DNA from: Hydractinia symbiolongicarpus
Lineage: Eukaryota; Cnidaria; Hydrozoa; Anthoathecata; Hydractiniidae
NCBI RefSeq assembly: GCF_029227915.1
Contig: NC_079882.1
Span: forward strand, 9,982,001 to 10,046,000
Length of the DNA: 64,000 bases
Direction: 5' to 3'
Part shown: positions 10,701 to 22,651 of the stretch, one piece after another
Numbering within the stretch: position 1 is the first letter of the stretch
How the letters are laid out: every line of letters starts with the position of its first letter
The notes under the pieces: generated by a model
The model's database searches: none
What the model was told of the DNA's origin: nothing
The model's input: the letters and a program-made list of their open reading frames with translations, nothing else
Made by a program: the position numbers and the translations under genes

Positions 10701-13700
10701 TTTTCTAAAATATTATAGAGTAATGAAAAGGGCTATTACGCTGATTATGTAACATTCATTTCTCCGTGATTGATATTGTTTAAAAAGTATAGAGAACATT
10801 AAAGTCGGCCTCTTTCCTTCATGCTCTTATGCTCTGCTCGTGCATTACACTGAGTCTCGATTGAAAGATGGAAGACCATTAGGAACAATGCCACAAGTCA
10901 GTCCGACCTTCATCGACACAGAGAATACTGTGAGAAGAGTGCGCCTCCATGCAAGTTAAATTAACCAGAACATGGGAGAGGTTAGGTGTCCTGTACCTTA
11001 ATACAGCTTTTGGACGAATGTTCTTGTGATGTAATACCAAAGAAAAAACATGTTGAATAAAGTTTAAAAAATCTTTTTAAAAAAGAGAAATAAAAAATTT
11101 CTAAAAAAATATTTAATGCCAAAAACATATAGCGCCAACACATCAACGTTATTTCAACTTTGCACTCATGGTTAATATACGTTTCACAAAATTCATTTCT
11201 ATACAGCTTAAATAACATATAACGTTGTGGTAAACAAAAAATAGTTAAGTGTGAATCACACTTGCAGATATTCACATTGCACTTGTAAATTTTGCTTACG
11301 AGTGTGATTTTTCGCACACCATAGCACTCGTAATTTTTTTAGCCGGTGCTTTATGTGGCATAGTTTTATTCAAGAAATGGCCTCAATTTGGCTATGCTGT
11401 CCTAGTAAATTGTGGAATTTTTTAAAAATATATCTTTCCCTAATGGGTGAGGGATTTAAGCTATTGATACGATCTTGAAACGATCAATGATCTTTTCAAT
11501 TTGTATAAAATGTGAAACAATGAGGCGGTGTAAAATATTTATTTTTTCGGAGGAGCTAGTTGACATTTGATTCTGTTGTATAGAGTTGATATGATAATTA
11601 AAATATGTAAAGCATTTACAAGTATAGTTCCATTTGGAAGCAAAACCCACAGTACATTTCAATTTTCATGATTAAATGCTAAATGGAGATCATTTATCAG
11701 AGTGGTGATGGGTGATTTTACATAATTTATAATGATTCCAACATCATTGTAATGTATTGACGTCTTGCTAGGATCATGTGCTTTTAACAAACAATTTTAG
11801 AAATTTGTTTTACAGTTACTTCCATTGTATAGGGCTTAAAACTCTGATTAATAAAATGTTCATTTGATGAATGGTTGCAGAGACTTTGAGGTTTTAAAGG
11901 TTTGTTGATGACGTCATCAACCCATCAGTTTCAAAACTAGTTCATTGACCAAGCTTTAAGAATTGGACATAAAATTGGTTTAGGTAGTCCCTACTTAACC
12001 CATGCAGGAGATGACGTCAGTTATTTCTAGCTGTTTCTAAGTTATTTATCCTTAAAATTAAAAGTGCAATGCAATGGATATACTAATCTTATTAAATGAA
12101 TGGTTGGCTGTAAAGTCTGGGCAGTTAACAAATAAGACATAATTTTTTTGGCTACATTAATGAAAAATGGACACACCCACTTAGCTTGTCACAGATGGAC
12201 AGACATAGTCGTTTTATTATAAGAGATGATGATCACTCAAGCTTTCCTTTTAGTATACAGTTGATGAGGAAGTCATTATTTGGATGAACACAGTTGGTCC
12301 ATATCACAATAGACAAGAGACATATGAATATTACTCCTTGCCTTTCTGTAAAGGTGACAAGAAAACCATCAGCCATTATCATGAAACGTTAGGTGAAGCA
12401 CTCCAAGGAGTTGAACTAGAGTTTAGTGGCTTAGATGTTATTTTCAAAAGTAAGAACCTTGTTTTTTGTAACTATTATTTATAGGAATGATGTAGACACA
12501 AAAATTATATTTGTATTTGACATAATTTTTCAGAGGAAACCCCACTGACAAAATTCTGTTCGGTGCAATTAAATGAACAAGATTACGAAGCATTTGCATA
12601 TGCCTTAAAGAATCGTTATTGGTATCAAATGTATATTGGTAAGTGCTCAGTTGTCTGCTATGTTTGCATTTTCTAACAATGTTTGCATTGTCATGTCAAA
12701 ATCTCAACAATCTAACTTTTTCATTTTGTTATTTTATAGATGATCTGCCAATTTGGGGTAAGTTTTTTTTAACTGTTACCCATTATTTACGTTTCATGTC
12801 TATGCCAGACAGTTGACCCGAAAGCATGCTTAAAATACTTCAACTTTAGTTTCTAAAACAACATACATTTCATACTACACAGTTTTATGCCTTCTGTTAT
12901 TATCTTGGAAAAAAGAAGCTTTTTGAAAATAAATTTAAATTTTCTTGAGAACTTATTTTTACGTAGTTTAACATGTTCTAATATTTTGCAAGAATTTAAT
13001 TTTGCGAATTTTGTGAAAAAGGGATTTTGTTTCTCAATTTATACCATTTTTCAAGAGTGTTTATGTTGGAGACATTAAATAAAGACTGCTGAAGTTGAAA
13101 TTTACATATATTATTATGTAGTTTTAGGTGAATCAGGAAAAAAAATTAATGTAAATAATTTTTCAAAAAGGAAAAAATATTTAAATTATGCTGGAATTAA
13201 TTTTCGTGAATTTTGCGAATAGCAAGTTTGTTAATAGTTTTGCGGGAACTTATTTTTGTGAAATTGACACAAGCTTGCGAAATTCACAAAAATTAATTCC
13301 CTTAAGATGGTACTTAAATTTTGCTTCTGCTTTTGTACTGACTTTCGTAAAAATAAATATTCAGGTATAGTTGGTGAAGTAGGTGAACATGGAGAAGACT
13401 TATTTTTATGGACGCATAAAAAGTTTGAGATTGGTTACAATGACAACATGGTAAGTAATTTTAAGTGATGTTAAGAAATGCCATGGATTTTCTAACTCAT
13501 ACACTTGCGAGAGATATTTAACAAAAGAGAATTTACTGTGGTAGCATTTGCTTTTGTGTTCTTATAATATAGTTGCAGTTGTGTTTTTATGATGGATTTT
13601 TAAATATTTTAGATTGTGGAAGTGAATCTGACCAGTGAACATAAAGTGAAGTTAACGAAGGGCTCAGAAATTCCGTTTACATACGAGGTTTGTTCATGAC

Positions 13701-16593
13701 TTTCTTTTAGGTTTAACCATTAACCCATTCCACAGTAGTAGTTTTCTTTCATGTGGCACAGCATTTTCTTATTTTTTTTTTAATATACTTAATTTTCGAA
13801 ATCCTCACCTGAAATTTGACAAAGTGCCAAGATTTCAGATTCTAATGTTTTAAAGAGTTTTATTATTGATCTCTGCTGGAGAAGGAGGTTTATTAGTACA
13901 CACTAAAAATTAAGGAGACAGTAACAATAACGCTGTCAAAACATCACTACCCAAGGTCAGATGGTTTAGAAATTCATACACAGCAATTTTAATGTTGCTG
14001 AGAATTCTTTTAAATTCAAAGCATAAAATTTAAAAAGAAAGAAAGTGCAATTCTTGAAATTTTGCTGACATTTTTTGGTGATGATGGAAAAGCTGTAATT
14101 TTAACACATTTTGTACATGTATGTATGGATTGTTTGGAGTTTTTGAAATGTTGTGTATTAGAAGGGATTGTTGCTTAGCAGGTAAATTCATTTATTGGAT
14201 TTTATTCTACGTGGGTATCTTTATTGTTGCAGGTCCATTGGAAACCATCTACTGTGAAATTTGCTGACAGATATGACAAATATTTAGATCCAGGTTTTTT
14301 CCAACATAGGGTAAGTCATTTTCAACATAACGTGGGCTTTTTCTGCCTGTTCAGTGGATTTCGCATGGATTTTCTCTTGCAACAACACCTACACTAATCA
14401 TGATTACAGTGGAAACATCAATTTCTCCAACAATTTCTTTTTTTTTTAAATGTGTATATATAAAACAAGAAGAAAACTTGAAAATATATTTCACAATATT
14501 TTAACCTTAGATTCATTGGTTTTCCATCTTCAACTCATTTATGATGGTTATTTTCTTGGTCGGGTTAGTTAGCATGATTTTAATGAGAACATTGAGAAAA
14601 GATTATGCAAGATACAGTAAAGAAGACGATCTTGATGATATGGTATTTAACTTTTCAATGCACAATATTTATACTGCTCTGTATTTTATGTGTATATCAT
14701 TGCACCCCACGAGTAGGAAAGCTGCAGTATATAACATTGTTTTTTGTTTTGTCAGGAGCGAGATTTGGGTGATGAATATGGCTGGAAGCAGGTACACGGA
14801 GATGTTTTTCGCATGCCAGCACTGCCAACGTTTCTATCTTCACTGATTGGTTGTGGGTACCATTTAGTCGCTGTAACCGTCATCGTCATAATTTTAGTCA
14901 TCATGGGAGATCTCTACATGGGGTAAGTGGTAGCGAACTTGTATGGGTGTTGCTATACCTAACATTTTTACCTGTTTACTTTGACACGTGCTAATATTTT
15001 TATTTCAGACGTGGCTCCATCATGAGTACTATTATTTTTGTTTACGCTGCTACAAGTCCTGTGAATGGGTTCTTTGGTGGCAGTTTGTACTCCAGACTTG
15101 GAGGTAAGTTTTTGGTGTGATTGAAATGAGATCTTTTCTTATAAATATTGGTTCACTTTTACTTGATTGAGTTTTTTGAATTAAAATTTGCCAGGATAAG
15201 TTCTCAGTACTGTTAATGTTAGGCACTGTGTACGTTGGAATATCATACTGTAATGGTTTTATGCTCTAAAAAGCTTTTGTGGCGATTCATATTTTATTTT
15301 TTTACTCTTAGGTAAAGAATGGATTCGGCAAATGGCCGTTAGTGCGTTTTTACTTCCTGGTTTGGTGTGCGGTTCAACATTTTTTGTGAACTTCATTGCG
15401 ATGTACTATGGTGCGTCGAGAGCAATACCATTTGGCACAATGGTTGCCATCACCAGTATCTGTCTGTTTGTCATCCTACCCCTAACATTAGTAGGGACTG
15501 TTCTTGGACGAAACATATACGGTCAGCCTAACAACCCATGTCGTGTGAATCCAGTAGCAAGACCTATCCCTGAAAAGAAATGGTTTATGGAACCCAGTGT
15601 GATTGTTTTGCTTGGTGGTATTTTGCCATTCGGTTCAATATTCATTGAAATGTATTTTATTTTCACCTCGTTTTGGGCTTACAAGATTTATTATGTATAT
15701 GGTTTTATGTTACTGGTGTTCGCCATCTTGACGATCGTCACTGTATGCGTCACTATCGTTTGCTCCTATTTCCTACTCAATGCGGAGGATTACCGATGGT
15801 ATGAATTTTGTTTTTTTAGAACACGTGTTCATCAGACATAATAGTTGCCTGTAGCAACCTTCATACTACAATCTAGAGTTGCTAGGTAACATCTAACTTC
15901 GAATGTAAATGTCTGAAATTAATAATTAATTACTTGTTTTTTTAGGCAATGGACGAGTTTCCTTTCTGCTGCATCCACTGCTCTATATGTTTATATTTAT
16001 TCTTTTTATTATTTCTTTTTCAAAACAAAGTAAGTCAAAATTCCTAGACTTCAAACCGTTAACTATAGTGATGAACCTCCTCCTCGGAGTTAATCTAGTA
16101 ATGATGATCTTATGGATCAAACTCCTCCTTTTGTTATTTTTAGGATGTATGGATTATTTCAAACTGTGTTTTATTTCGGTTACATGGCGCTGTTTAGTTT
16201 GGCGCTAGGAATAATATGTGGTAAGTCGAATCATATGAGTCTAAAAACCTTTTTTGTGTGTAAATTCTCCTCTCGCCAGCGGGTTATTGCTGCCCATATT
16301 TATGTAGTTTTGGCACCCCATGCGTAGTTAGTGGCATGTATCGTTTGAGGTTTTCTCTTTTCCCACCCATGACTGATCTTGTATGATGGAATTCGCGCAA
16401 CTAATTTTCACGATTGGTAAATTAAAAGGTTTTGAAAGAGAAAAGAAAATCTTCTGCTGCAAAAGTCTTTCTAAAGAAACACAAGATATAGCTTCGTAAT
16501 ATTTTTATATAACTATTTATTTTAGGAACGTTCGGTTACGTGGGAACTAGCTTGTTTGTGAGGAAGATATATTCTACCGTCAAGATCGATTAA
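7703..16593 (+). CDS. TM9SF3: TM9SF3-like nonaspanin (transmembrane 9 superfamily)
   Basis: Fourteen coding exons join in frame to 581 residues: 7703-7780, 12254-12449, 12534-12638, 12740-12757, 13365-13450, 13613-13687, 14233-14310, 14511-14642, 14756-14922, 15009-15103, 15312-15798, 15946-16029, 16144-16220, 16526-16593. Human TM9SF3 is about the same length. The family fingerprint is clear: signal peptide; lumenal motifs [20 protein letters not shown] and [24 protein letters not shown] after the first membrane span; [42 protein letters not shown]; and the last spans. The C-terminus STVKID carries a KXD signal, known in this family for COPI binding and Golgi retention. Nonaspanins act in Golgi/endosomal membrane-protein sorting. 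Exon 4 is only 18 nt. Intron 1 is about 4.5 kb; the others are short. Confidence 0.96.
8015..8085. repeat. Inverted repeat with 21-nt arms
   Basis: The left arm (8015-8035) contains CAGAAATGGAGGT; the right arm (about 8065-8085) contains ACCTCCATTTCTG. Both continue into alternating CG/CA bases, with about two mismatches over 21 positions and a loop of about 30 nt. It lies in the first intron of the TM9SF3-like gene. It may be a tiny foldback MITE or an RNA hairpin. Confidence 0.6.
10606..11382. mobile_element. 777-bp non-autonomous DNA transposon
   Basis: GGCCATTCCTTGAA (from 10606) and its inverted partner TTCAAGAAATGGCC (ending 11382) bound the element. Just inside both ends lie repeats of CGAGTG and GCACTCG (about 10620-10690 and 11270-11350). 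The interior has no transposase; the minus frame 10982-11317 is low-complexity and unlike known proteins. It sits in intron 1 of the TM9SF3-like gene. Confidence 0.6.
12895..13310. repeat. Dispersed intronic repeat (GCGAAATTCAC family)
   Basis: The stretch contains several direct and inverted copies of GCGAAATTCAC and TTTTCGTGAATTTTGCG. A related block lies at about 41335-41525 in an INTU intron. It fills the intron before exon 5 of the TM9SF3-like gene. It is probably a decayed foldback element; exact ends were not resolved. Confidence 0.4.
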
Positions 16594-16887
16594 AATAACG
16601 ACATGCTGTACGACTAACAGAATGTGAAACGTAACATGTCATCGTCAAGCTATCATGCTTGCAACTTTTATACGCCCCTACATTTTAGGTCAGTTACTAT
16701 TTATATTCCACCTGGTGTATTTAATGGTGAATTTTATTAACCCAGTCATTTTGTGTTTTTAATCAGTAGTATTTTTCTCTCAGTCTGATTGTTGGGAATA
16801 ATTTGCATTAGTTTACCTATGATACCACAGATTATTTTTTGTTGAAAAATGTAATTCGATTCTCTTAAAAAACATTTTCGCTTAAAT

Positions 16888-17214
16888 AAAGGTAAAAGTC
16901 CACTTTGATCGCACAGCACGACGTGCTTAGCGCTGCGCGGTCATGCGTACGAGCAGCACATTGTCTACTGGAAACGGAAATACGTGAACAAATTCAAAAT
17001 GGTGGCGATTAAAACATTTATTTTGGCTTAATTCATTGGTTTAATTTATGTAGTTACGTCAGTACTCACTGTAGCGCTCATAAAAACTTCAAAATCGAAA
17101 TTTGACTTTTAATACGAACGAATAAAAGCGCTTTCTAAATGTGACACAATAAAAAAGCACTGTGATGCGCGAGTCATCAGCCGACGTGCTAAAAACATAG
17201 TGGACTTTCGCCTT
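16888..17214. mobile_element. MITE downstream of the TM9SF3-like gene
   Basis: The left end AAAGGTAAAAGTCCACTTT (16888) matches the inverted right end AAAGGCGAAAGTCCACTAT (ending about 17214). Subterminal GCACGACGTGC and GACGTGC motifs also recur near the two ends. The interior is noncoding. It begins about 300 bp after the stop codon and could overlap the transcript's 3' end. Confidence 0.65.
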
Positions 17215-17920
17215 TACAGAGATAGTAAATAGGGAGGATTTGACTTTGCTGAGTTTCGTCGACATTTTGGAACGTATTTTTTTTGAGACTCAACGTATAA
17301 TTTCTTGTCAGTAAATAATGTATTTCGTTCCGAAAAAGTTGTAGTTTTTTGGTTAATTCCCGATATCTCACGGAGTAAAGTTGCAAAATATTTTAAGCGG
17401 TTGGCCTCGCTTTATTTCCAATGCTGTAACAAAGAATGTGAAAATAAAGAAATGGCGAACTTGCTTGTTAAATTTGCACTGATTTCTTCACAAGCTTGCC
17501 ATCTAGCATAACGTTTAAGACATGCTTTGTTCTTTAAGCTATTCAACCGTATCAAAGCGGAACTTGTTTCAGGATCTGTATGGAATTACTCGATTGCTCG
17601 CAGTTCGTTTGACCATTTCAAATTTACAATTTTTAAGACAGGGTAGTCACTCATGAATAAACTAAAAAATACGAAGACTGTTAGTTCGGGTAAATAAGGC
17701 ACTGAGGTACCGTCTTTACTTGCTTCTTTACATAGTTGGCAGAATGCTAAAAACAAAAAATTTAGCAATTTTATACTGATGTCAGCATTTTTTGGGCAAA
17801 TAGCCCTTCCAGTTTGCATTAGAGACAGCCGGCTAAAATATCCTTCAGGATTTTGAGTCAAATCTGCCCTGCAATTTAAAAAGTTGACCATTCATCTTTT
17901 TTTAAAATAACCGTTCTGCT

Positions 17921-18017
17921 CAACCTCGTCCTCAGGGCATCTTGTACCTTTTCTGACCCCGAGACGGCGATCGTCCCGGGGTCAGAAAAGATAAAAGATG
18001 CCCTGGGGACGAGGTTG
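17921..18017. mobile_element. Foldback MITE (CCTCGTCC-CAGGG family)
   Basis: A near-perfect palindrome of about 97 bp: CAACCTCGTCCTCAGGGCAT at the left and CCCTGGGGACGAGGTTG at the right, continuing inward through CTTTTCTGACCCCG and CGGGGTCAGAAAAG. There is almost no loop. Related terminal sequences occur near 38.2, 38.7, 56.4 and 57.5 kb. Confidence 0.75.
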
Positions 18018-18019
18018 CG

Positions 18020-20634
18020 TTCAACTGTAATTAAACACTGTTGCAGGTGCCATGGCCATATCACCTGCAATAATTAGACTACAACAGTTAGATTACTGTA
18101 TTGTAGCTAAAATTTGCTGATCTAAAAAATTAATTTTAAATTCCGATTAAAAGCATATCTAAATTGAATTATTTTGTGTCAATATTTTTTAATACAAGAA
18201 AATAAACACCCCTCGGTCCCAAAGCTTTTTCCTTTTCGAAGGACTTGCTGGTGATACAAGAAAGACACAATCCACGCAGGATGACAGAAATTTATTATAT
18301 GTCATATAAAGTATGATACAAACGATATAGCCCCATAAATATATAACAGACAAACATTTTAGTGCACGAAAAGACTACTGATATCAAGGTAAAAAAAAAT
18401 CTAGGTTAAAAATAAGTATTAATGGCATATCTTCACGATTATATTTAAATTAACAAAAACAACTTAAAAAAATTAAACTACTAAAAAACTTTTAAAATTT
18501 TTAAAAATATACAACAGACTATCAGTTTTATAAATACATTGGTTAACGATAGAGTCTGTACACGGATATATGAGTGGGCGTATCTATACCAGGGCTATCT
18601 GAATAAACGCCCCACCAAAAAATTAGCGCTCTTCCAGCTCATCACATGAAGTATTGCCTTTCTCGAAAAAGCGCACCTTTTTTGTTCCAAATATAGGGCG
18701 CTTATTTGGAATTATCTCACTAGAATTCCCTTTTGCGTTTTAAATATGAGTTTAAAGGGGACCAATCAAGCAAGACTAATATTGTTCCTGGTCGAAATTC
18801 GCCCAGTATAAAAACCGCCCTGGCGTTATATTATATAGGCGCAGATAAAAATTCTGGAAATAAACAGAAGTTTTTTATTTAGCGCAAAAATCTTATCGGT
18901 GGCACTAAACTTTTCTTCAAGCGCTAAATAAAAAAGAAAGTGAATTGAAATGAATATTTAGAAAATCCAGCAGACACTTAAAATATTTTAAAATATATCC
19001 AAAAATATCAACCTTAATTAAATAGAGGATATACATGAAAAGTAACCGCTACTTACTCGAATTGCAAAATTGTTTACTGGCTCTCTTAAGATCGTGTTTC
19101 TTGTATTACTGTTCTAAAAATACTTGTCTATGAACACTTGAAAAAAGCTTGAAGCAGAAAGGCTAAAAATAAAAAGCTTAAATACTTCTGATGACCCCGA
19201 CTAACTGATCTAGTGAAATTTTACACAATAATTTTCGTGTTCTCGTTACTCTTGGTTATCAAACTATAGAGGAGGGAAGAAGCCATAAGGTGTTCAAGGT
19301 AGGTGATCTGATAGCCACATTTAAAGCAAAACCGCCCCCACCGCTAACGCACCCTCTTCAATTTATTAACATCCACCCCAACTGTCAATTTGAAGAAAAT
19401 TAGCCCTTCTCAATAAACTTTTCCTACAATTAGATTGCCAAGAATACTAATTTTAAAAATTAAAAGACTCCTCATAAAACTGAAGTGTTTTTTTGTATAC
19501 ACATAACTATATTTACACGGAATAAAAAAGTTTAAAAAAGTTATCTGTAATATCTGAACTTTAGCTATATTCATAACATTCTTTCAAGCCTATTCTAACC
19601 AAAAGAGAGTTACCGTCAGTGAAATATTGATACAGTGAACAACGAAATCGTAAGAAAGATCATCAGTATGTTGCTTGAAAATAAAGATGCAGGAGATGCA
19701 GTGTACGTACTCTTGTTGCAGAGAGGAGTTGTACAGCAATGAGCCTAAAAAGATAAACAAAAACAACTTGAAAAAATATCAACTTTGGTTTCGTTACTTC
19801 GTCCCCATGCCCTTTTTTTACACCCAATACATCAGGCTTATTAATCTCAATTCTGTTAATTATTGCGCATTAGAAGAAGAAATCTCGCGAAATCTTTCAC
19901 AAAATGTACAATTCAAAAATGCGAATAAAAATATCAAATGCACAGAGATGTTTTTAAAAATACTATACAAGGAATTCTTTAGACGCCCTGTTTATTTAAC
20001 TACAATGATGCCAACTGACTAATCCTTAATCAACATATTAATAATATTTTTTCAATATTTATTTACATGAAAGAAGAAAAATATATATTTGATGTTTACT
20101 TGTTCTTTCTCACCACGTTAACACAAAACGCAGTTAAAATACACGTTATTTTGCAAGAACCTAGTTTATAAGGACTGTTTGAGATTTTGCCAAAAAATTA
20201 AGATTATATTAAGAACGTACTGAGCCTTAATTCCTTATAGATTAAAAGAACAAAGTAAAGCGAGTCTATAATTTCCCATTTTTACACTAATGCAAAAAAG
20301 GTGTTCAATATTTTTATAAAAACAGATAATTTAAACATCCCATATTTCTTTCAAACCTTAAAAATTCATCATCGTCCGTAAATTTGACCCCATATTCCCC
20401 GACTTTCCTGAAGAACTAAAATAAGAACATTAAAAGTGTTTTTAAAAATAAGTACATTAAGCCTAAAATTTAGATGTTCTTATTAAAAAACGTGATTGTA
20501 TGTTGTCTCATCTAACAATTACTGTCTTCAATTTAAAATTCACCCTCTCAGATTAAAGTTATGTAGTGACGGAGCGACATTAAAGCCTTCTCAATCTACT
20601 GCCAAAAAATATCTTCCAAACACTTCAGTAAACA
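18020..20634. other. Intergenic, no supported gene
   Basis: AT-rich sequence. AATAAACGCCCC occurs at about 18602, as also near 60075 and 60315, suggesting a dispersed repeat. A 115-codon plus-strand frame at 19675-20022 lacks any recognisable domain and I do not accept it as a gene. Confidence 0.35.
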
Positions 20635-22036
20635 TCAGATCAAATTTAACAGAAAAATTATAAATAGTTTTCCGTGTACTTTACGTCGCCAATGCGAAAG
20701 TATTCCATTAAAATTACAAACCTTGCAATCTTCGGGTTGAAGACCTCTGCATATTTTTTTGCACATTTCTAAGGTTGTGCAGTGTTTCCCAAAAGACGGT
20801 CCTTTTCCATTCTTGGTAAATCTTTGCACGATATAACAAGCAGCGGTTTGGTTTATTTTTTTGCAACTCAGACGTTCAAATTGAGTTCTTTCACAGTCTG
20901 AAAGTGATTTATCACTATCGCAAGAAAAGCAATTCAACTCCCCAAATACTAAAAAGATAAAAGTATAAAAATAGAAAAACTATTAAAAAATATAAAACAA
21001 ATTATTTATTTGGCAATCAAGAGTACTAAGAACAACAAGCAGTAAGTTGAATTTCCATTGGTTGACCACAAAGGATTTCCTGCCCTGCCGATTGCAAAAT
21101 GTATGGACGTTTAAATGCGCACACAGATTCCATTTGACTGCATTTTCCGCTATAGCGCAAAAAGCTCAAGAGTTTCTTGAACACAAAAAAACTCTCATCC
21201 AGCGGTATTTTTGTTAAATTGTGCAAGCGCTAACTAAAAGTTCAGACCTTACGAAGTATGGGTTTGATGGCGGGAATATTTCTTTATTTGCATGCACAGA
21301 TAAGCCTCCAAAGCGTCAAATCTTGTAAATATAAATGTCATTTGGAAATACTGATAAGCACAACTTTTCTAAATCTTGTGATTCAACGGCTTTCGTCGGT
21401 TTCGCATTCCTTGTATTTTTTTAAAGTAGCCATATTTGTTTTAACTTTTTTTTTTTAAATCGTCGGTTTCATTAATTTTTTTGTAATTAATTTTGGCGCC
21501 TTTTTTTACGATGTGCTTTGTTAAAAAAAATAAAAAATAAACACAGCCATTGCAGATTCTAATATCGAACCACAGACGCCCTACATGTAAACAACGAAAA
21601 AGCAAAAAAAGTGATAAACCAAACGAATTTTGTAAATACGATCCTTTATGTCATATTAAATAGAAAACAATACTCGCTAAAAGAAATAACTAACTACTCA
21701 TAAATAAAGATTCAAAAACATATATACAGCAAATTTAAATTTGACTAAAACACGAAAATAAAAAGGCGTCCGAACTTTACCCAAACCTTAGTTATGGAGA
21801 CGATTTAATATGGAAGTCACTTTTTTTTAATTTTTTTTTTTTTTGTTCTTCTAAAAATAATTATGTGAAAAATCAAAGAATGAGAAAGGTATAGTGAAAA
21901 AAAATATAGTAAATATAACGAAATCTTGCACCGAAACGAAAAAGAAAACTCCGATATGTAAAAATATCTTACCTCTCACAACATAACAAAAAATAAACCC
22001 TACAGTTAAAATCCAAAATTTATTTACCAAGTCCAT
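20635..22036 (-). CDS. Small secreted LU/Ly6-like cysteine-rich protein
   Basis: Two exons joined in phase 1: 21973-22036 (signal peptide MDLVNKFWILTVGFIFCYVV) and 20635-20948, giving 125 residues. The mature start, after GELN, is CFSCDSDKS, the CxxC opening typical of LU (Ly6/uPAR, three-finger) domains. Ten cysteines follow with spacings broadly like the family, ending CKVCNFNG. The usual final CC-x(n)-CN block is not clearly present. The C-terminus ends in a short hydrophobic run (LFIIFLLNLI) that could be a weak GPI signal. A donor-like GTTTGT after EDCK could instead lead to a further exon I did not find. Start chosen at the ATG preceding the hydrophobic segment. Its specific function cannot be stated. 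Confidence 0.6.
21026..21235 (-). pseudogene. Orphan cysteine-rich exon inside the LU-like gene intron
   Basis: The frame on the same strand reads SGKCSQMESVCAFKRPYI, then ILCGQPMEIQLTACCS and a stop. It resembles the C-terminal half of an LU domain, including a CC pair. An acceptor-like TTTTAGTTAG precedes it, but its frame does not fit the upstream signal-peptide exon (a stop follows). It may be a relic of a tandem LU gene or an alternative terminal exon of an unseen transcript. Confidence 0.35.
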
Positions 22037-22651
22037 CTCTGTTATCAAACTAAAATTGAATTGCGTTAAAAAAAGTTGTTCTCTCTATTCATAAACAAAA
22101 CTACATGAGCCTCACGTTCACTGACTTGAAATCTGATCCATGTGACGCGCTGTTACAAGTGACACTTACATGTTGACGTTACTAAGGTTTTTAAAAACTA
22201 TAAATGAATCAAACACGTTTGACGACATAAAGGTAAAGGCAAACACTATCTTGACAAATTTAATCATTTAAAACAAAGAGAAAACAAAACAAAACTGACC
22301 CTATCTTGGGACGCCCAAATTTAATAAATATATTTTTAAACAAAAACTCTTTAGTTCACTAAGACAATTTGTCAAAATAACAAAAGAATTGGGTTTCATA
22401 GTTTGGTCATATTCAATCAATCTTGTTTATAAAAAAATAGAAAGTGTAAAAAATTATAAGCTAAAAATAATATACATGGTTTCACTTACAAAAATAAACA
22501 TTGACCTTGTATAAAAATAGAAAAAATTATTAAAAAAAATAAAAATTTAATGAATAAATAATTCGATCAACTCGCATATTTCAAAAACCTACCTAAAAAT
22601 CATAACAAAAGCCATGTTACTTATTTTTATGGTAATATAATGGGAGACTAG
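22037..22651. other. Short intergenic region between two minus-strand genes
   Basis: It holds the presumed promoter of the LU-like gene and the 3' UTR of the TMTC1-like gene. The sequence is strongly AT-rich and no further feature is recognised. Confidence 0.4.

Noticed and set aside
10982-11317. 111-codon minus-strand open frame
   Set aside because: Lies wholly inside a non-autonomous transposon and has no transposase-like motif.
17586-17891. 101-codon minus-strand open frame
   Set aside because: No family resemblance; sits between a MITE and a foldback in intergenic DNA.
19675-20022. 115-codon plus-strand open frame
   Set aside because: No recognisable domain, mixed low-complexity composition, no splice or neighbour support.
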